DNA of 64,000 bases from assembly GCF_950295315.1 (NCBI RefSeq), contig NC_080185.1:42879387-42943386 (forward strand), given 5' to 3'. This stretch comes from Erinaceus europaeus (Eukaryota > Chordata > Mammalia > Eulipotyphla > Erinaceidae). Positions 22,228 through 31,925 of this stretch are shown one piece after another (the first letter of the stretch is position 1; every line of letters begins with the position of its first letter). The translations under genes were made by a program, and so were the position numbers. Below the pieces are notes generated by a model, which searched no databases, was not told the origin of the DNA, and saw only the letters and a list, made by a program, of their open reading frames with translations.

Positions 22228-23925
22228 AAACCCTATCCTGTGCCTTCTTAAACCCTAAGATAGCAGGAACCTTCCGCTTCCTCTATAAAGCCCATATTTC
22301 CCCCAGTCCTGGAACCTCTAGGGTGGGGCTCACTTTCCTGCAGGCTTCTCTCAATTCATACCAACTGATACTTCATCTGCTGATCCCAACCTAATCAATG
22401 CAACCTGTACCACCTCAGCATGCTTCACTTCACACTGTGACTACAGACATCAGGCATGGAATGTCAACCCTTCAGCCTCATCACTTGAGTGAGACCTTTC
22501 CTTTCATAGGATTATCTAATTCCATTTCAGCTGGCTCACTTCCTAACAAAGCCTCAAAACCTAGATATAGACCAGGGCCCATGAGATAGGGCAGATGTAC
22601 ACATGTATCCATAAATTAGGACAAAATATATACCTGAAAGCAAAAGTGCACAATAGTCTGCAGTGAGTCAATAAATGAAGCAAGCAAGTAGAAAGACCTA
22701 AAAAGGCACTATAAAGTACCTAATGAAATAGTTTCTACTTAGACCTAGATAACCTCCTCACCTAGTTCCTATTATACTTCCCTGAGTCACTCCAAAGCTA
22801 ACCATATTAAAGCAAGGACTACAAAAGCTGAGTAAGGGCAAGAGACCAGCATACTTTAATAATGACTCTTTAGTCACTATCAGGCCAACCCTATCATCTG
22901 GGGCCCTAGTCGGGGAGTCCTCAAATTCCCACACGGACATGATGGGCCTAGACCTCGAATAAATCCCTCTCCCTAATATTACCAGTTATCTCTATCAGGA
23001 ACAACAGAATAGACCCCTTTGTGGGCCCCCATAGGACCTTGCCCTCAATTGAAATTGGTGCAACCTGAAACGTTCCTACTCTTGACCACAGAGTGCAAGC
23101 TTGGACCTACAGGGATGCAGAGGTTACATAGGCTCCTGTGCTGAATATGGGCCCCAGATTAAATTGATGGGATTCATAGTCAACAATATTTATATACTTT
23201 TTGCTGTCAGCTGTGAAACATTAATCCCCAAATAAAGAAATATAAAAATATTAAAATAAAAATATTTATACACTTTTCCCATATTTGGGAGCTACTCTCT
23301 TCCCTGATCCAGGTTTTTGGCCCTTATTTCAGCCATGACATCATCTCTCCAGACAATAACTTGGGTCCACCTACATGTCAGAGGTCAGTCTCAGGCAAAA
23401 TCTAGTAAAGTCATAGGCCCCTTGGAATATACCTAAAATAGACTGACTAGATATTTACAAAATGGAAGCCCCAAATCGTCATCTGCAATATTCCAGCCTT
23501 TAGGTTAATGATTAGTCAACAGTTTGTTCGGCTTTATATGTTAACTCTTTTTCAGCCATTAGGTTCCAGATGCTAGCATAATGCCAGCTGGACTTCCTTG
23601 AGCAGATGACCCCACCAATATGTCCTGGATCCCCTCTTCCTCAGAGACCTACCCAACAAGGAAAAGAGAGACAGGCTGGGAGTATGGATCGACCTGCCAA
23701 TGCCCATGTTCAGCGGGGAAGCAATTACAGAAGCCAGACCTTCTACCTTCTGCACCTCATAATGACCCTGCGTCCATATTCATGAGAGTTAAAGAATAAG
23801 GAAGCTATCAGGGGAGGGGATGGGATACATAGTTCTTGTGGCAGTTGTGTGGAATTGTACCCCTCTTATCCTATGGTCTTGTCGATGTTTCCATTTTATA
23901 AATAAAAAATTTTTAAAAAGGGGAA
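22228..23925 (+). mobile_element. R element, full length, sense
   Basis: This is the best complete copy. The 5' end is GTGCCTTCTTAAACCCTAAG, followed by TATAAAGCCCATATTTCCCC and CTAGGGTGGGGCTCACTTTC. Mid blocks are AGGGCAAGAGACCAGCATAC and GGGGCCCTAGTCGGGGAGTC. The 3' end is GGGGAGGGGATGGGATACAT, GTGTGGAATTGTACCCCTCT, then TTTTATAAATAAAAAATTTT. No long open frame is conserved between copies. An insert of about 60 bp (about 23210-23270), flanked by AATATTTATA on both sides, interrupts it. CTATAAA near the 5' end could be a promoter element, but that is inference. Confidence 0.75.
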
Positions 23926-24004
23926 AAAAGCAAGTACTGTGGACTTTACTGTGTAGAGCACGTGGGTGAGTTCCATAAGTTCTAGAAATCCTGCAAATAG
24001 TCTG

Positions 24005-24300
24005 CAAGGTGGGTGCAGCAAATTATGTAGATAGCAAAAATCCTCCATGCTCACCTGTGACACTGACGGTGATAGTTGATGAGGTGATGCAATACAAAGA
24101 ACAGCAAAATGAGGTCATGTACTCAGAACTTTTTGGTCTCCTGGAAGGTCGTTCAATCCCATGGTGCCCTTTTGGGAGTTGCTGTGAAAACCAAAGTGGA
24201 GCAAACCTTCGATGAGGGCAGAATATGGCGGAAGCAGCTCATCAAGCTCTCTGAGCAAACCTTTACATTCCAGAAGGTCCTCAGCAACTGAGCTTCTCTC
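24005..24300 (+). pseudogene. Coding-like fragment, unidentified (possible processed pseudogene)
   Basis: Two overlapping plus-strand frames, shifted by one base relative to each other (24009-24215 and 24109-24291), have non-repetitive, amphipathic, protein-like translations (VDEVMQYKEQQNEVMYSEL in the first; VKTKVEQTFDEGRIWRKQL and SEQTFTFQKVLSN then stop in the second). I could not name the family. The frame change and absence of splice signals would fit a decayed processed copy. Chance open frames are the alternative. Confidence 0.25.
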
Positions 24301-24309
24301 ACAACAAGG

Positions 24310-24415
24310 TCACCTTTTGAAACTTAATTTGATTTTCACTGCCGATTTCATAGTGGTTTACCAGACTATAAGATTAGATGGGTGTAATTTTCCACCACCA
24401 AAGTTCTCTGCCCCT

Positions 24416-24469
<54 letters not shown>

Positions 24470-24958
24470 ATTGTGGTTTGTATGTCTCAATTCTCTACAG
24501 TCCACATATAATCAAAACCATCCGGTAGTTATCTTTCATCTCTTTTTTAAAAAAATTTTTTCTTTCTTTCTTTATTTAATTTATTTATTTTTATTGTTGT
24601 TGCTATTAATGCTGTTGTTGGATAGGATAGAGTGAAACAGACAGAGGAAGGGAAGACAGGGGGAGAGAAAGATAAGGTACCTGCAGACCTGCTTCACCGC
24701 TTGTGAAGTGACTCCCCTAAGGTAGGGAGCAGGAGGCTCAAACCAGGATCCTAACGCTGGTCCTTGCGCTTTGCGCCATGTGCGCTTAACCCGCTGCGCT
24801 ACTGCCCTACTCCCCTATCTTTCACCTCTTTATTTCACTTAGCACAATCACCTCCAGTGTCATCCATTTTGTCCCAAATGACTCTCTAACCTGTTTTGAT
24901 TGCTGAGTAGTGTTCCATTAGCTATGCATATGAATATATATCTCAATCCTCTGTCAAA
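24310..24958 (-). mobile_element. L1 3'-end fragment, antisense, with (CA)n and nested SINE
   Basis: Reverse L1 3'UTR and ORF2 end: TTTACCAGACTATAAGATTA, a (CA)n run (24417-24468), CACATATAATCAAAACCATC, then after the SINE TTTATTTCACTTAGCACAAT and TGCTGAGTAGTGTTCCATT. The (CA)n occupies the site where sense copies carry (GT)n. TATCTTTCA(T/C)CTCTTT on both sides of the SINE is its target-site duplication. Confidence 0.7.
24549..24813 (-). repeat. SINE class A, antisense
   Basis: GTTGTTGCTATTAATGCTGT, GATAGGATAGAGTGAAACAG, CCGCTTGTGAAGTGACTCCC and TGCGCTTAACCCGCTGCGCT. It is inserted in an L1 fragment with a duplicated ATCTTTCA(T/C)CTCTTT. Confidence 0.85.
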
Positions 24959-25014
24959 AAATGACCACCAAGTTGTGCAGGCCAAAGTCAAGTAAATTAA
25001 GATGATGACCATAG

Positions 25015-25285
25015 GGACTCAGGCAGTAGTGCAGCAGGTTAAGCGCACGTAGCATGTAGCAAAAGGACCAGAGGAAGGATCCTGGTAAGAGCCCCAGGAT
25101 CCCCACCTGCAGGGGGGTCGTGTCATAGGCGGTGAAGCAGGTCTGTAGGTGTCTATCTTTCTCTTCCCCTCTCTGTCCTCCCCTCCTCTCTCCATTTCTC
25201 TCTGTCCTATCCAACAACAACGACAACAATAACAACTACAACAATAAAACAACAAGGCAACAAAAGGGAGTAAATAAGTAAATAA
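25015..25285 (+). repeat. SINE class A
   Basis: GGGACTCAGGCAGTAGTGCA, GGTTAAGCGCACGTAGC and CATAGGCGGTGAAGCAGGTC, then AACAACAACGACAACAATAA. The repeated AAGATGATGACCAT at about 24997 and 25282 is a good target-site duplication. Confidence 0.85.
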
Positions 25286-25377
25286 AGATGATGACCATTG
25301 ACAATCTAGTGCATTTCCTTAACATTTTCCCCCCAATATGGTGGGGGCTGGATTTGAACCATTTGCTTTCTTTATAG

Positions 25378-25401
25378 TTTTGTGAGAATTATGGTGGTTA
25401 T

Positions 25402-25454
<53 letters not shown>

Positions 25455-25620
25455 CAGAGAATCCTGATAGTGGGTGGTGCAGTGTGAAACTACATCCATG
25501 TAATCTTATAAGCTTGTAAGTCATTACTAAATGACTTCTTCTTCTTCTAGCGTTTGCCACTAAATGACTAATAAAAAGAGATTTAATGAAAGGAAAACTC
25601 TCTGTATGGATCATGTTTTT
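25378..25620 (+). mobile_element. L1 3'-end fragment with (GT)n
   Basis: GAGAATTATGGTGGTTATGG, then a (GT)n run (25402-25444), TGGTGCAGTGTGAAACTACA and ATCTTATAAGCTTGTAAGTC. This is the L1 3' end whose last part resembles the R-element tail. Confidence 0.5.
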
Positions 25621-25624
25621 AAAG

Positions 25625-25832
25625 ACCTAATTTTTTATTATTTATTATTTATTTTCATTTATAACTAACAGTGGGTTACAACATTGTAAGATTGTAATTA
25701 TTTGTAATTAATGGTGGGTTACAACATCACACCTACCACCATGGTTCTTGTTCTCACCCTCCCATCTTCCAAAGATAACAGATAACCACCACAGTTCTCA
25801 CAAAGACTTTGAAACAGTCTTTAATTTTTTTT
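25625..25832 (-). mobile_element. L1 3'-end fragment, antisense
   Basis: ATAACTAACAGTGGGTTACA, CTCACCCTCCCATCTTCCAA and ATAACAGATAACCACCACAG match the antisense L1 end at 28.74 kb. GGGTTACAACAT occurs twice, a local duplication of about 50 bp. Confidence 0.6.
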
Positions 25833-25835
25833 ACT

Positions 25836-26122
25836 GGGAGTCGGGCGGTAGCACAGCGGGATAAGTGCATGTGGCGCCAAGCACAAGGACCAGTGTAAGG
25901 ATCCTGGTTGGAGCCCCTGGTTCCCCACCTGCAGGGGAGTCATTTCACAAGCTGTGAAGCAGGTCTGCAGGTGTCTATCATTCTCTCCCCCTCTGTCTTC
26001 CCCTCCTCTCTCCATTTCTCTCTGTCCTATCGGACAATGACGACATCAATAACAAAAATAATAACTACAACAATAGAACAACAAGGGCAACAAAAGGAAA
26101 TAAATTAAAAAATAATAATAAA
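25836..26122 (+). repeat. SINE class A
   Basis: GGGAGTCGGGCGGTAGCACA, GTGTAAGGATCCTGGTTGG, CAAGCTGTGAAGCAGGTCTG and AACAAAAATAATAACTACAA. Close to the class consensus. Confidence 0.85.
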
Positions 26123-26124
26123 TT

Positions 26125-26335
26125 TTTATCAACTTTATTTATTTATTAGATAAAGACAGCCAGAAATTGAGGTGGAAGGGGGTGATAGAGAGGGAGAGTG
26201 ATAGAGAGACACCTGCAGCCCTGCTTCACCACTCACAAAGCTTTCCCCCTGCAGGTGGGAACCAGGGGCTGGAAGCCGGGTCCTTGTGCACTGTAATATG
26301 TGTGCTCAACCAGGTGCATCACCACCTGGCCATCA
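26125..26335 (-). repeat. SINE class B, antisense
   Basis: TTTATTTATTTATTAGATAA, CCTGCTTCACCACTCACAAA, CCCCCTGCAGGTGGGAACCA and TGTGCTCAACCAGGTGCATC. Confidence 0.8.
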
Positions 26336-26339
26336 AAAC

Positions 26340-26625
26340 AGTCCTTCTTTCCTCCCTCCCAACTCCCCTCCCTCCCTCCCTCCCAACTCCTCTCACTCCC
26401 TCCCTCCCAACTCCCCTCCCTCCCTCCCTTCCAACTCCTCTCACTCACTCCCTCCCTCCCAACTCCTCTCCCTCCCTCCCTCCCTCCCTTCCTCCCTTCC
26501 TTCCTTCCTTCCTTCCTTCCTTCCTTCCTTCCTTCCTTCCTCCCTTCCCTTCCCTTCCTTCCTTTCTTCCTTCATTCCTTTCTTCTCTTCTCTTCTTTCT
26601 TCCTTTCTTTCTTTCTTCCTATCTG
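26340..26625. repeat. (CCCT)n / (CCTT)n / (CTTT)n tract with CCAACTCC repeats
   Basis: Five spaced CCAACTCC units in CCCT repeats (26355-26468) are followed by CCTT and CTTT runs. Three long plus-strand open frames here are low-complexity artefacts. Confidence 0.95.
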
Positions 26626-27058
26626 TCTCTCCACAAGGTCATGTGTCCCAGTTCTCTTGATTCCACATATGAATGAAATCAAGCACCAGAATGCCACTCT
26701 ATCACATGCAGCACCTGGACAGAACCGGGGATCTCAGGCAGGTAAGTTCTGTGTTCTCCCTGTTGAGCCAACTCCCCTGGCTGCAACAAAGCATGCTTAT
26801 GATTTAAAGGGAAAAAGAAACAAAGAGATGAATAGGTCCTTCAAAATTCATGCATATGAGAGACAGAGAGAAGCAAGAGCACTGCTTTGTCATATGCATA
26901 GGGCTTCTGCCTCCTGAAACGCAGGGCTTCCTGCAAGCAATGAGTGCCCTCTCCCCACTGAACCTGCAGAGGTTCCCAATAGGAAAAATTAAAATGAAAA
27001 GCAGGTGCAAGGATCTAGCAGGGAATTTGTGGCTCATATACCAGCATTATCAAGTGCA
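26626..27058. other. Unassigned DNA, partly SINE class F-like
   Basis: 26640-26780 ends in GTTGAGCCAACTCCCCTGGC, faintly like the antisense class F ending. The rest has no recognised content. Confidence 0.35.
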
Positions 27059-27141
27059 GGCAATGAATCAGGTTGCTACGTCTCAGTTCATAGAATCCCT
27101 GCAGTCATCCTGTGAGGTGGTTGTTATTACTTTCTACTTTT

Positions 27142-27255
27142 TTTTTTACCAGATCACTGCTCAGCTCTGGTTTATGATCGTGCAAGGGATTGAACCTGGG
27201 ACTTTGGAGCCTGAAGCATGAGAATCTCTTTGCATAACCATTATGCTATTACCCT
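27142..27255 (-). repeat. SINE class C, antisense
   Basis: TTTACCAGATCACTGCTCAG, GATTGAACCTGGGACTTTGG and AAGCATGAGAATCTCTTTGC. Confidence 0.8.
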
Positions 27256-27264
27256 AACTTCTAT

Positions 27265-27470
27265 TGTTTATTTGTTTTTAGTAAATAGGACAGAGAGAAA
27301 CTGAGAGAGGACAGGGAGTTAGAGAGAGGGAGAGAAAGGTAGACATCTGCAGAAGAACTGTTTCACCACTCTGAAGCAGACCCCCTACAGGTGTGAAGCA
27401 GGGACTTGGACCTGGGTCCTTGCTCTTGATAATATGTGTGCTTAACTAAGTACACCACCACCTGGCCCCT
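27265..27470 (-). repeat. SINE class B, antisense
   Basis: TTAGTAAATAGGACAGAGAG, CTGTTTCACCACTCTGAAGC and TGTGTGCTTAACTAAGTACA. Inserted in the same MIR. Confidence 0.7.
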
Positions 27471-27559
27471 TGGTTACTCTTATTACCATTCCAGCTGTGG
27501 AGATGGAGACATAGACTCCTGAAGTGATATATATTTTTTAAGTCACAGAGGTAGTCAGT

Positions 27560-28064
27560 TGTTGTTTTCGCCGGGCTGGCTTCACAGGCGGGTAACAGAC
27601 GACCAGGGACTCATGGTTGAGCTGTAAGCAGTATCTCTTTATTCATGCAGGACGCAGCACAATCTAAGACGAGCTAAGTCAAACTCAAAATACAGTACTC
27701 TAAAACTCACAATGCTGTCTTTATATATACTTCCCAAGTAGGGTGGAAACAGGATGTGACATAGAGAGGGTGGAGAGAAAAGTGACTGGTGAAAATCAGG
27801 GTGTGATAAAGAAGGGATCAGGGTGTGACAAGGAGGGGGGGTGGAGCAAAAACATATCATGAAACAGTGGGATTGAACCAATGCCCTGGAGGGAGGTGCT
27901 TGTTAACAGCAGTTATGTAAATAGGATGAAGTGGTTATGTAAATAGAATAGTGTGAAGCAGGGGGGATTTAAACCAAATGAAACAGAAGGGGTCTCATGC
28001 ATACCAACAGTCAGTGGGGAGGGAGGGGGAGATTCTAACCTAAACAGGCTCTTAACCCACCACA
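27560..28064 (-). mobile_element. Solo LTR of an endogenous retrovirus, antisense
   Basis: Read on the minus strand it starts TGTGGTGGGTTAAGAG and ends GGCGAAAACAACA. It carries a TATA box (AGTATATATAAAGACAG), AATAAA (CATGAATAAAGAGAT) about 75 bases further on, then a U5-like part. These are the expected LTR landmarks, in order, over about 505 bp. U3 shares ATTGAACCAATGCCCTG-like and GTTATGTAAATAG motifs with the LTR at 32.4 kb. No internal viral genes adjoin. No target duplication was found. Confidence 0.65.
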
Positions 28065-28169
28065 CTTAACCCACTAATGTTTGATGGTCAGATAAATAAA
28101 TGAATGCTGTGGAAAAAAAGTGCTGCACTGGCTCAGAACCACATATTTGATTTTGTTATATATATATAT

Positions 28170-28385
28170 TAGAACTGGAGAAATAGCTCAGTTGGATAGG
28201 GCACTGCTTTGCTGTGTGCATGGCCCAGGTTCCAGTTCAGCCTCCATGACACTGAAGGAAGTTTTGGTGCTGTGGCCTCTCCCTCTCCCTCTCCCTCTCC
28301 CACTCTCTTACCTATCCCTCTGCCTCACTATATCTATGTAAAAGAAAGAGAAAAAAGATATTCTATTTAAAAATAAAAACCAGTT
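28170..28385 (+). repeat. SINE class E
   Basis: GAGAAATAGCTCAGTTGGAT is the most tRNA-like head in the window. GGCCCAGGTTCCAGTTCAGC follows, with CTCCCT expansion at 28279-28303. It is a repeat, not a tRNA gene, since no acceptor-stem pairing or T-arm closure was found. Confidence 0.65.
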
Positions 28386-28599
28386 TCAAAATCTAAGACC
28401 AATTAATGGCTACCAGAAAGGAATGGCAGGGAAGTGGTTAAGTTGGGTAAAAAGAATAAACATCTTGGTAAAAGACAAAATTGAACTTTTAGTGTTAAGC
28501 TTAATGCAGTATACATAGATGTTGATTTATAACGGCACACATAATGCAATTTTGTTCCAGTAAAATTACATTACCAATAAAATTAAGATTTTATTTATT

Positions 28600-28715
28600 T
28601 ATTTATGGGGGGGGACCAGAGCCTCATTCTAGCACTTATGATGCCAGGGATTGAACTCAGGACCTCATGATTGAGAGTCTAGTGCTCTAGCCATGGTGCC
28701 ATTCCTGGGGCCATT
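28600..28715 (-). repeat. SINE class G, antisense
   Basis: GATTGAACTCAGGACCTCAT, TGAGAGTCTAGTGCTCTAGC and ATTTATTTATTTATGGGG are the reverse of the SINE at 43.0 kb. Confidence 0.65.
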
Positions 28716-28724
28716 TGATTTTTT

Positions 28725-29144
28725 TTCTTCATTTTTTAAAAACTTATGATCAATAGTGGGTTGCAAGGTTGTAAGATTTCAGGGAATAGTTCCATATTGT
28801 AGGCACCAAAGTTCTATGTCCTCACCCTCTCAATTCCCAAAGATAACAAATAACTATAATAGTTCTCACAAAGTCTTAAAACCTGGTATTTTTTTCTTTT
28901 TGAAAGTTCATGTATTTCAGTTGTCTAGATGCCACATAAAAGTGAAACCATCTGGTAGCTGTCTTTCATCTCTTTACTTATTTTGCTAACCATAACCATT
29001 TTGTCCCAAAGAACCCAATATCATCTTTTTGGATTGCGGAGTAGTATTCCATGGACTATATATCCCATAATGTCTTTAGCCAGTTATCTGATGATAGCCA
29101 CTTAGGCTGTTTCCACTCGATGGCTACTGTGAATAATGTGTGTG

Positions 29145-29185
<41 letters not shown>

Positions 29186-29340
29186 ATGCATATGGCCCTT
29201 TGAATTAGTGTTGTAGTGTCCTTTGGATAAATGCCTAAGAGTTGTATTTCTAGATCATAAGGTAATTCCACTTGTATTTATTTAAGAAATCTCCATACCA
29301 TCCTCTAGAGGGGCTGCACCATTTTGCACTGCCATACAGC
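28725..29340 (-). mobile_element. L1 3'-end fragment, antisense
   Basis: Order: 3'UTR (ATCAATAGTGGGTTGCAAGG), then reverse ORF2 end (GCGGAGTAGTATTCCATGG, CAGTTATCTGATGATAGCCA, TTCCACTCGATGGCTACTG) and CATACCATCCTCTAGAGG. An (AT)n run at 29150-29181 interrupts it. Confidence 0.75.
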
Positions 29341-29349
29341 CTAGGTTTT

Positions 29350-29490
29350 TGTTGAAGATTAATTAGTGAAAGAGAGAGAGGGAGAACATCAGATCATCCT
29401 TCTGAAATATGCAGTGCCAGGGACTGAACTTGTGACCTCAGGCTTTAGAGTCCAGTGCTTTATCCACTCTGTGTTGGAATATTGATCCCA
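29350..29490 (-). repeat. SINE class G/F-like, antisense
   Basis: AGTGAAAGAGAGAGAGGGAG, GACTGAACTTGTGACCTCAG and CAGTGCTTTATCCACTCTGT. Confidence 0.55.
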
Positions 29491-29777
29491 GCTCCTTCTA
29501 TCATATGATCACCTGGGTGATGGTGAGTGGTAGGCCTTCTACGCTGGCAGACAGGATTCTCAAGGACTCCTCTTACCCAGCCTAGCACTGCCTGTCTCAG
29601 ACCAGCTGACCCAAACCCCTGTGGGAGGGATGGATGTTTCTGCCAGGCAGCAGGCAGTGTGAGAAAAATCTTCTCTTTTCTAAGATGGAAAAGAAAGGTG
29701 GTGGGGAACAGAGAACAATAATCCCCAAAGGGGTCTTTCCAAATATACTGCAGATGTTTTTAAGAAGCTATTTGGGA

Positions 29778-30000
29778 CCAGGAGCCAGCTCATCCAGTAG
29801 AGTAGTAGTACCTTCCCATTCATGAGGCTCTGGGTTAGAGCCCTTATACCACATGAAGGCTCCAAGGTGTCAGGGGAAGCTCCATGGATGATAGAGTGGC
29901 ATGATGGTGTCTCTCTCCCTAACTAAAGAGAATGGAAAAGTTGGCCTGTGATCACCGGTATAACACATGTTCTAGGTCCTGATGCTGCATTAAAAAAAGA
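29778..30000 (+). repeat. SINE class E-like, diverged
   Basis: GGGACCAGGAGCCAGCTCAT, GAGGCTCTGGGTTAGAGCCC and CATGAAGGCTCCAAGGTG, ending in A-rich sequence at 29992. Confidence 0.5.
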
Positions 30001-30029
30001 ACAAGCTTATTTTCTTTGCCCAGTGACAT

Positions 30030-30335
30030 TTCTATTGCTGTAGGTGAGGCAGAGCACACCCATTACAATGCACAAGGAGTTGGGTTTTGAGATCTCACTC
30101 CCCACCTGCTGGGGGAAAGCTTCACAAGCAATGAAGCAAGTACTGTAGGTGTCTCTCTGTCTTTGTCTTTCTCTGTATCTCCCCCTCCTCACTCTAAATT
30201 TCTCTCTGCCCTATCTAATAAAATTGAAAGAAAAAAAGAGGTAAATAAATGGTCACCAAAAACTGTGGGTTCACTGTGCAGTCACGGAGCCTCAGTGATT
30301 AACCCTGGTCATAATAAAAAAACAAAGAAAGTCTT
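30030..30335 (+). repeat. SINE class B with 3' module
   Basis: GTGAGGCAGAGCACACCC, AATGCACAAGGAGTTGGGTT and GCTGGGGGAAAGCTTCACAA, then AAATAAATGGTCACCAAAAA and CAGTGATTAACCCTGG of the 3' module. Confidence 0.7.
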
Positions 30336-30570
30336 GTCTCCAAGGACAATCCCCCTACCCCTCAAACCATTTACAAGGAGAGAAAAGGCAGCCCTGAGCT
30401 TCCCCCAGTATATAGAATCCACATTAACCATCAAGCTCTCTTCTCATGCTGACCTTGATCTCATAGAATGACCTTGACCACTGGCAGACAATCACAGTTC
30501 TGTTCTCTACAAACTGGGGAGAACACTACAGGCCAGAAGCAGGAAACTGGGCTTGATGATTTCTTTCTTT

Positions 30571-31112
30571 TTTTTTCCCTTCCCTTCCCTTCCCTTCCCT
30601 TCCCTTCCCTTCCCTTCCCTTCCCTTCCCTTCCCTTCCCTTCCCTTCCCTTCCCTTCCCTTCCCTTCCCTTCCCTCCCCCCTCCCCTCCCCTTCTCTCCC
30701 CTCCCCATCCACTCCCTTTCCTCCTGTTCTTCTTCTTATTTTCTTTTTCTCCTCCTCCTCCACCTCCTCCTCCTCCTTCTTCTTCTTTCCTTCTCCTTCT
30801 TCTTCTTCTTCTTCTTCTTCTTCTTCTTCTTCTTCTTCTTCTTCTTCTTCTTCTTCTTCTTCTTCTTCTTCTTCTTCTTCTTCTTCTCTTTTCCCTCTTC
30901 TTCTTTTTCTTCTTCTTCTCCCTCTTCTTCTTCTCCTTCTTCTTCCTCTTCCTCCTCCTCCTTCTTCTTCCTCTTTCTTCCTCTTCCTCCTCCTCCTTCT
31001 TCTTCCTCTTCTTCTTCTTCATCTTCTTCCTCTTCCTTCTTCTTCTTCCTCTTCTTTTTACTTCTTCTCCTCCTCCTTCTCCTCCTCCTTCTCCTCCTCC
31101 TTCTTTTTTCTA
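30571..31112. repeat. Polypyrimidine tract of about 540 bp: (CCCTT)n then (CTT)n
   Basis: CCCTT repeats at 30578-30680 are followed by CT-rich sequence and a nearly pure CTT run at 30780-30887, then mixed CTT/CTC to 31112. Several open frames of 60-233 codons (Ser/Leu/Phe, or Lys/Glu/Arg on the other strand) are artefacts. Confidence 0.95.
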
Positions 31113-31378
31113 CCACCAGGATTATTGCTGGGTCTCATGCCAACACTATTAATCTACTACCCCCAGTAGCCTTTTTTTTCTTTCTATTTTGTTGGCTAGG
31201 TCAGAGAGAAATTGAGAGAAGAAGGAGAGAGACAGGGGATAGAAAGATGGACAACTGCAGACCTGTTTCACTGTTCATGAAGCATTCTGCCTTGTATGTG
31301 GGAAGCAGGGTCTCAAACTCAGGTCATTTTGCATGATAATGTGCGCATTCAACTAGTTATGCCACTGTGTGACTCCCT
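31112..31378 (-). repeat. SINE class B with 3' module, antisense
   Basis: CTACCACCAGGATTATTGCT, GGCTAGGTCAGAGAGAAATT and CCTGTTTCACTGTTCATGAA. The polypyrimidine tract abuts its 3'-module side. Confidence 0.65.
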
Positions 31379-31741
31379 AGTTCTTTTCTTTTTGAATTTT
31401 TTGTATGGCTAGAGTAAGTGGTGTAAAAAAATACAATTTTTTTAGTATCTACCTTTCCAATTTTATTATTCCCTCTTTCTTGTTTTCAGGAGGTATGGGT
31501 TACACTTCAGTTGTTGACACATGGGAACAATTTCTCACCTCACTGTGATCGGTGTCTGCAAAACACTCTCACCTCCAATTTAGGTCTTTTCCCACCATCA
31601 TCCTTAAGGCTTCTTTTGGTTCTGGGATGCACAATTCAAGAACAGGTGACATTCAGATGTTCTCATTCGTTTTCTCTTTTGGATCAACAAGTCGCTACTC
31701 ACAGTTTCTTAGTGGCACAAGAATAATCAAAGCAGCCACAG
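31379..31741. other. Unassigned DNA
   Basis: 31500-31690 (TTTCTCACCTCACTGTGATC, TTTCCCACCATCATCC) may be part of an unrecognised repeat. No gene. Confidence 0.35.
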
Positions 31742-31925
31742 AGAGGCCATCAAGATAGCTTACCTTGGAGTATGCTTGCTTTGCCATGCCTGTGGCCTGG
31801 ATTTGAGCCTGATCTGCACCACATTGCAGAAAGCCCTCACTATCTATCTGAAAAAGTCATCCCACAGTGGTGAAGCTCTGGCAATGACAAAAATAAATAC
31901 ATTAAAATACATAACATAAAAGGAA
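31742..31925 (+). repeat. SINE class E, diverged
   Basis: GCTTGCTTTGCCATGCCTGT, GGCCTGGATTTGAGCCTGAT, then a CT-poor body and ATAAATACATTAAAATACAT tail. Confidence 0.5.

Larger units (their letters stand above)
27059..27559 (-). repeat. MIR remnant, antisense, split by two SINEs
   Basis: 27059-27140 (CAGTCATCCTGTGAGGTGGT, TGTTATTACTTTCTAC) and 27475-27559 (CTCTTATTACCATTCCAGCT, AGACTCCTGAAGTGATATA, TAAGTCACAGAGGTAGTCAG) join in the order of one antisense MIR once the intervening SINEs are removed. Confidence 0.5.

Noticed and set aside
26167..26917. Three overlapping proline/serine-rich frames of up to 205 codons
   Set aside because: They join an antisense SINE and (CCCT)n repeats. No domain and no splice context.
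28170..28260. tRNA gene candidate (AGCTCAGTTGGATAGG head)
   Set aside because: No matching acceptor stem or complete T arm, and the sequence continues into a CT-rich SINE body. It is a tRNA-derived SINE.
30468..31169. Open frame of 233 codons (plus strand) and overlapping Lys/Glu/Arg-rich frames
   Set aside because: They are translations of (CCCTT)n and (CTT)n repeats. Every frame on both strands is open for the same reason.
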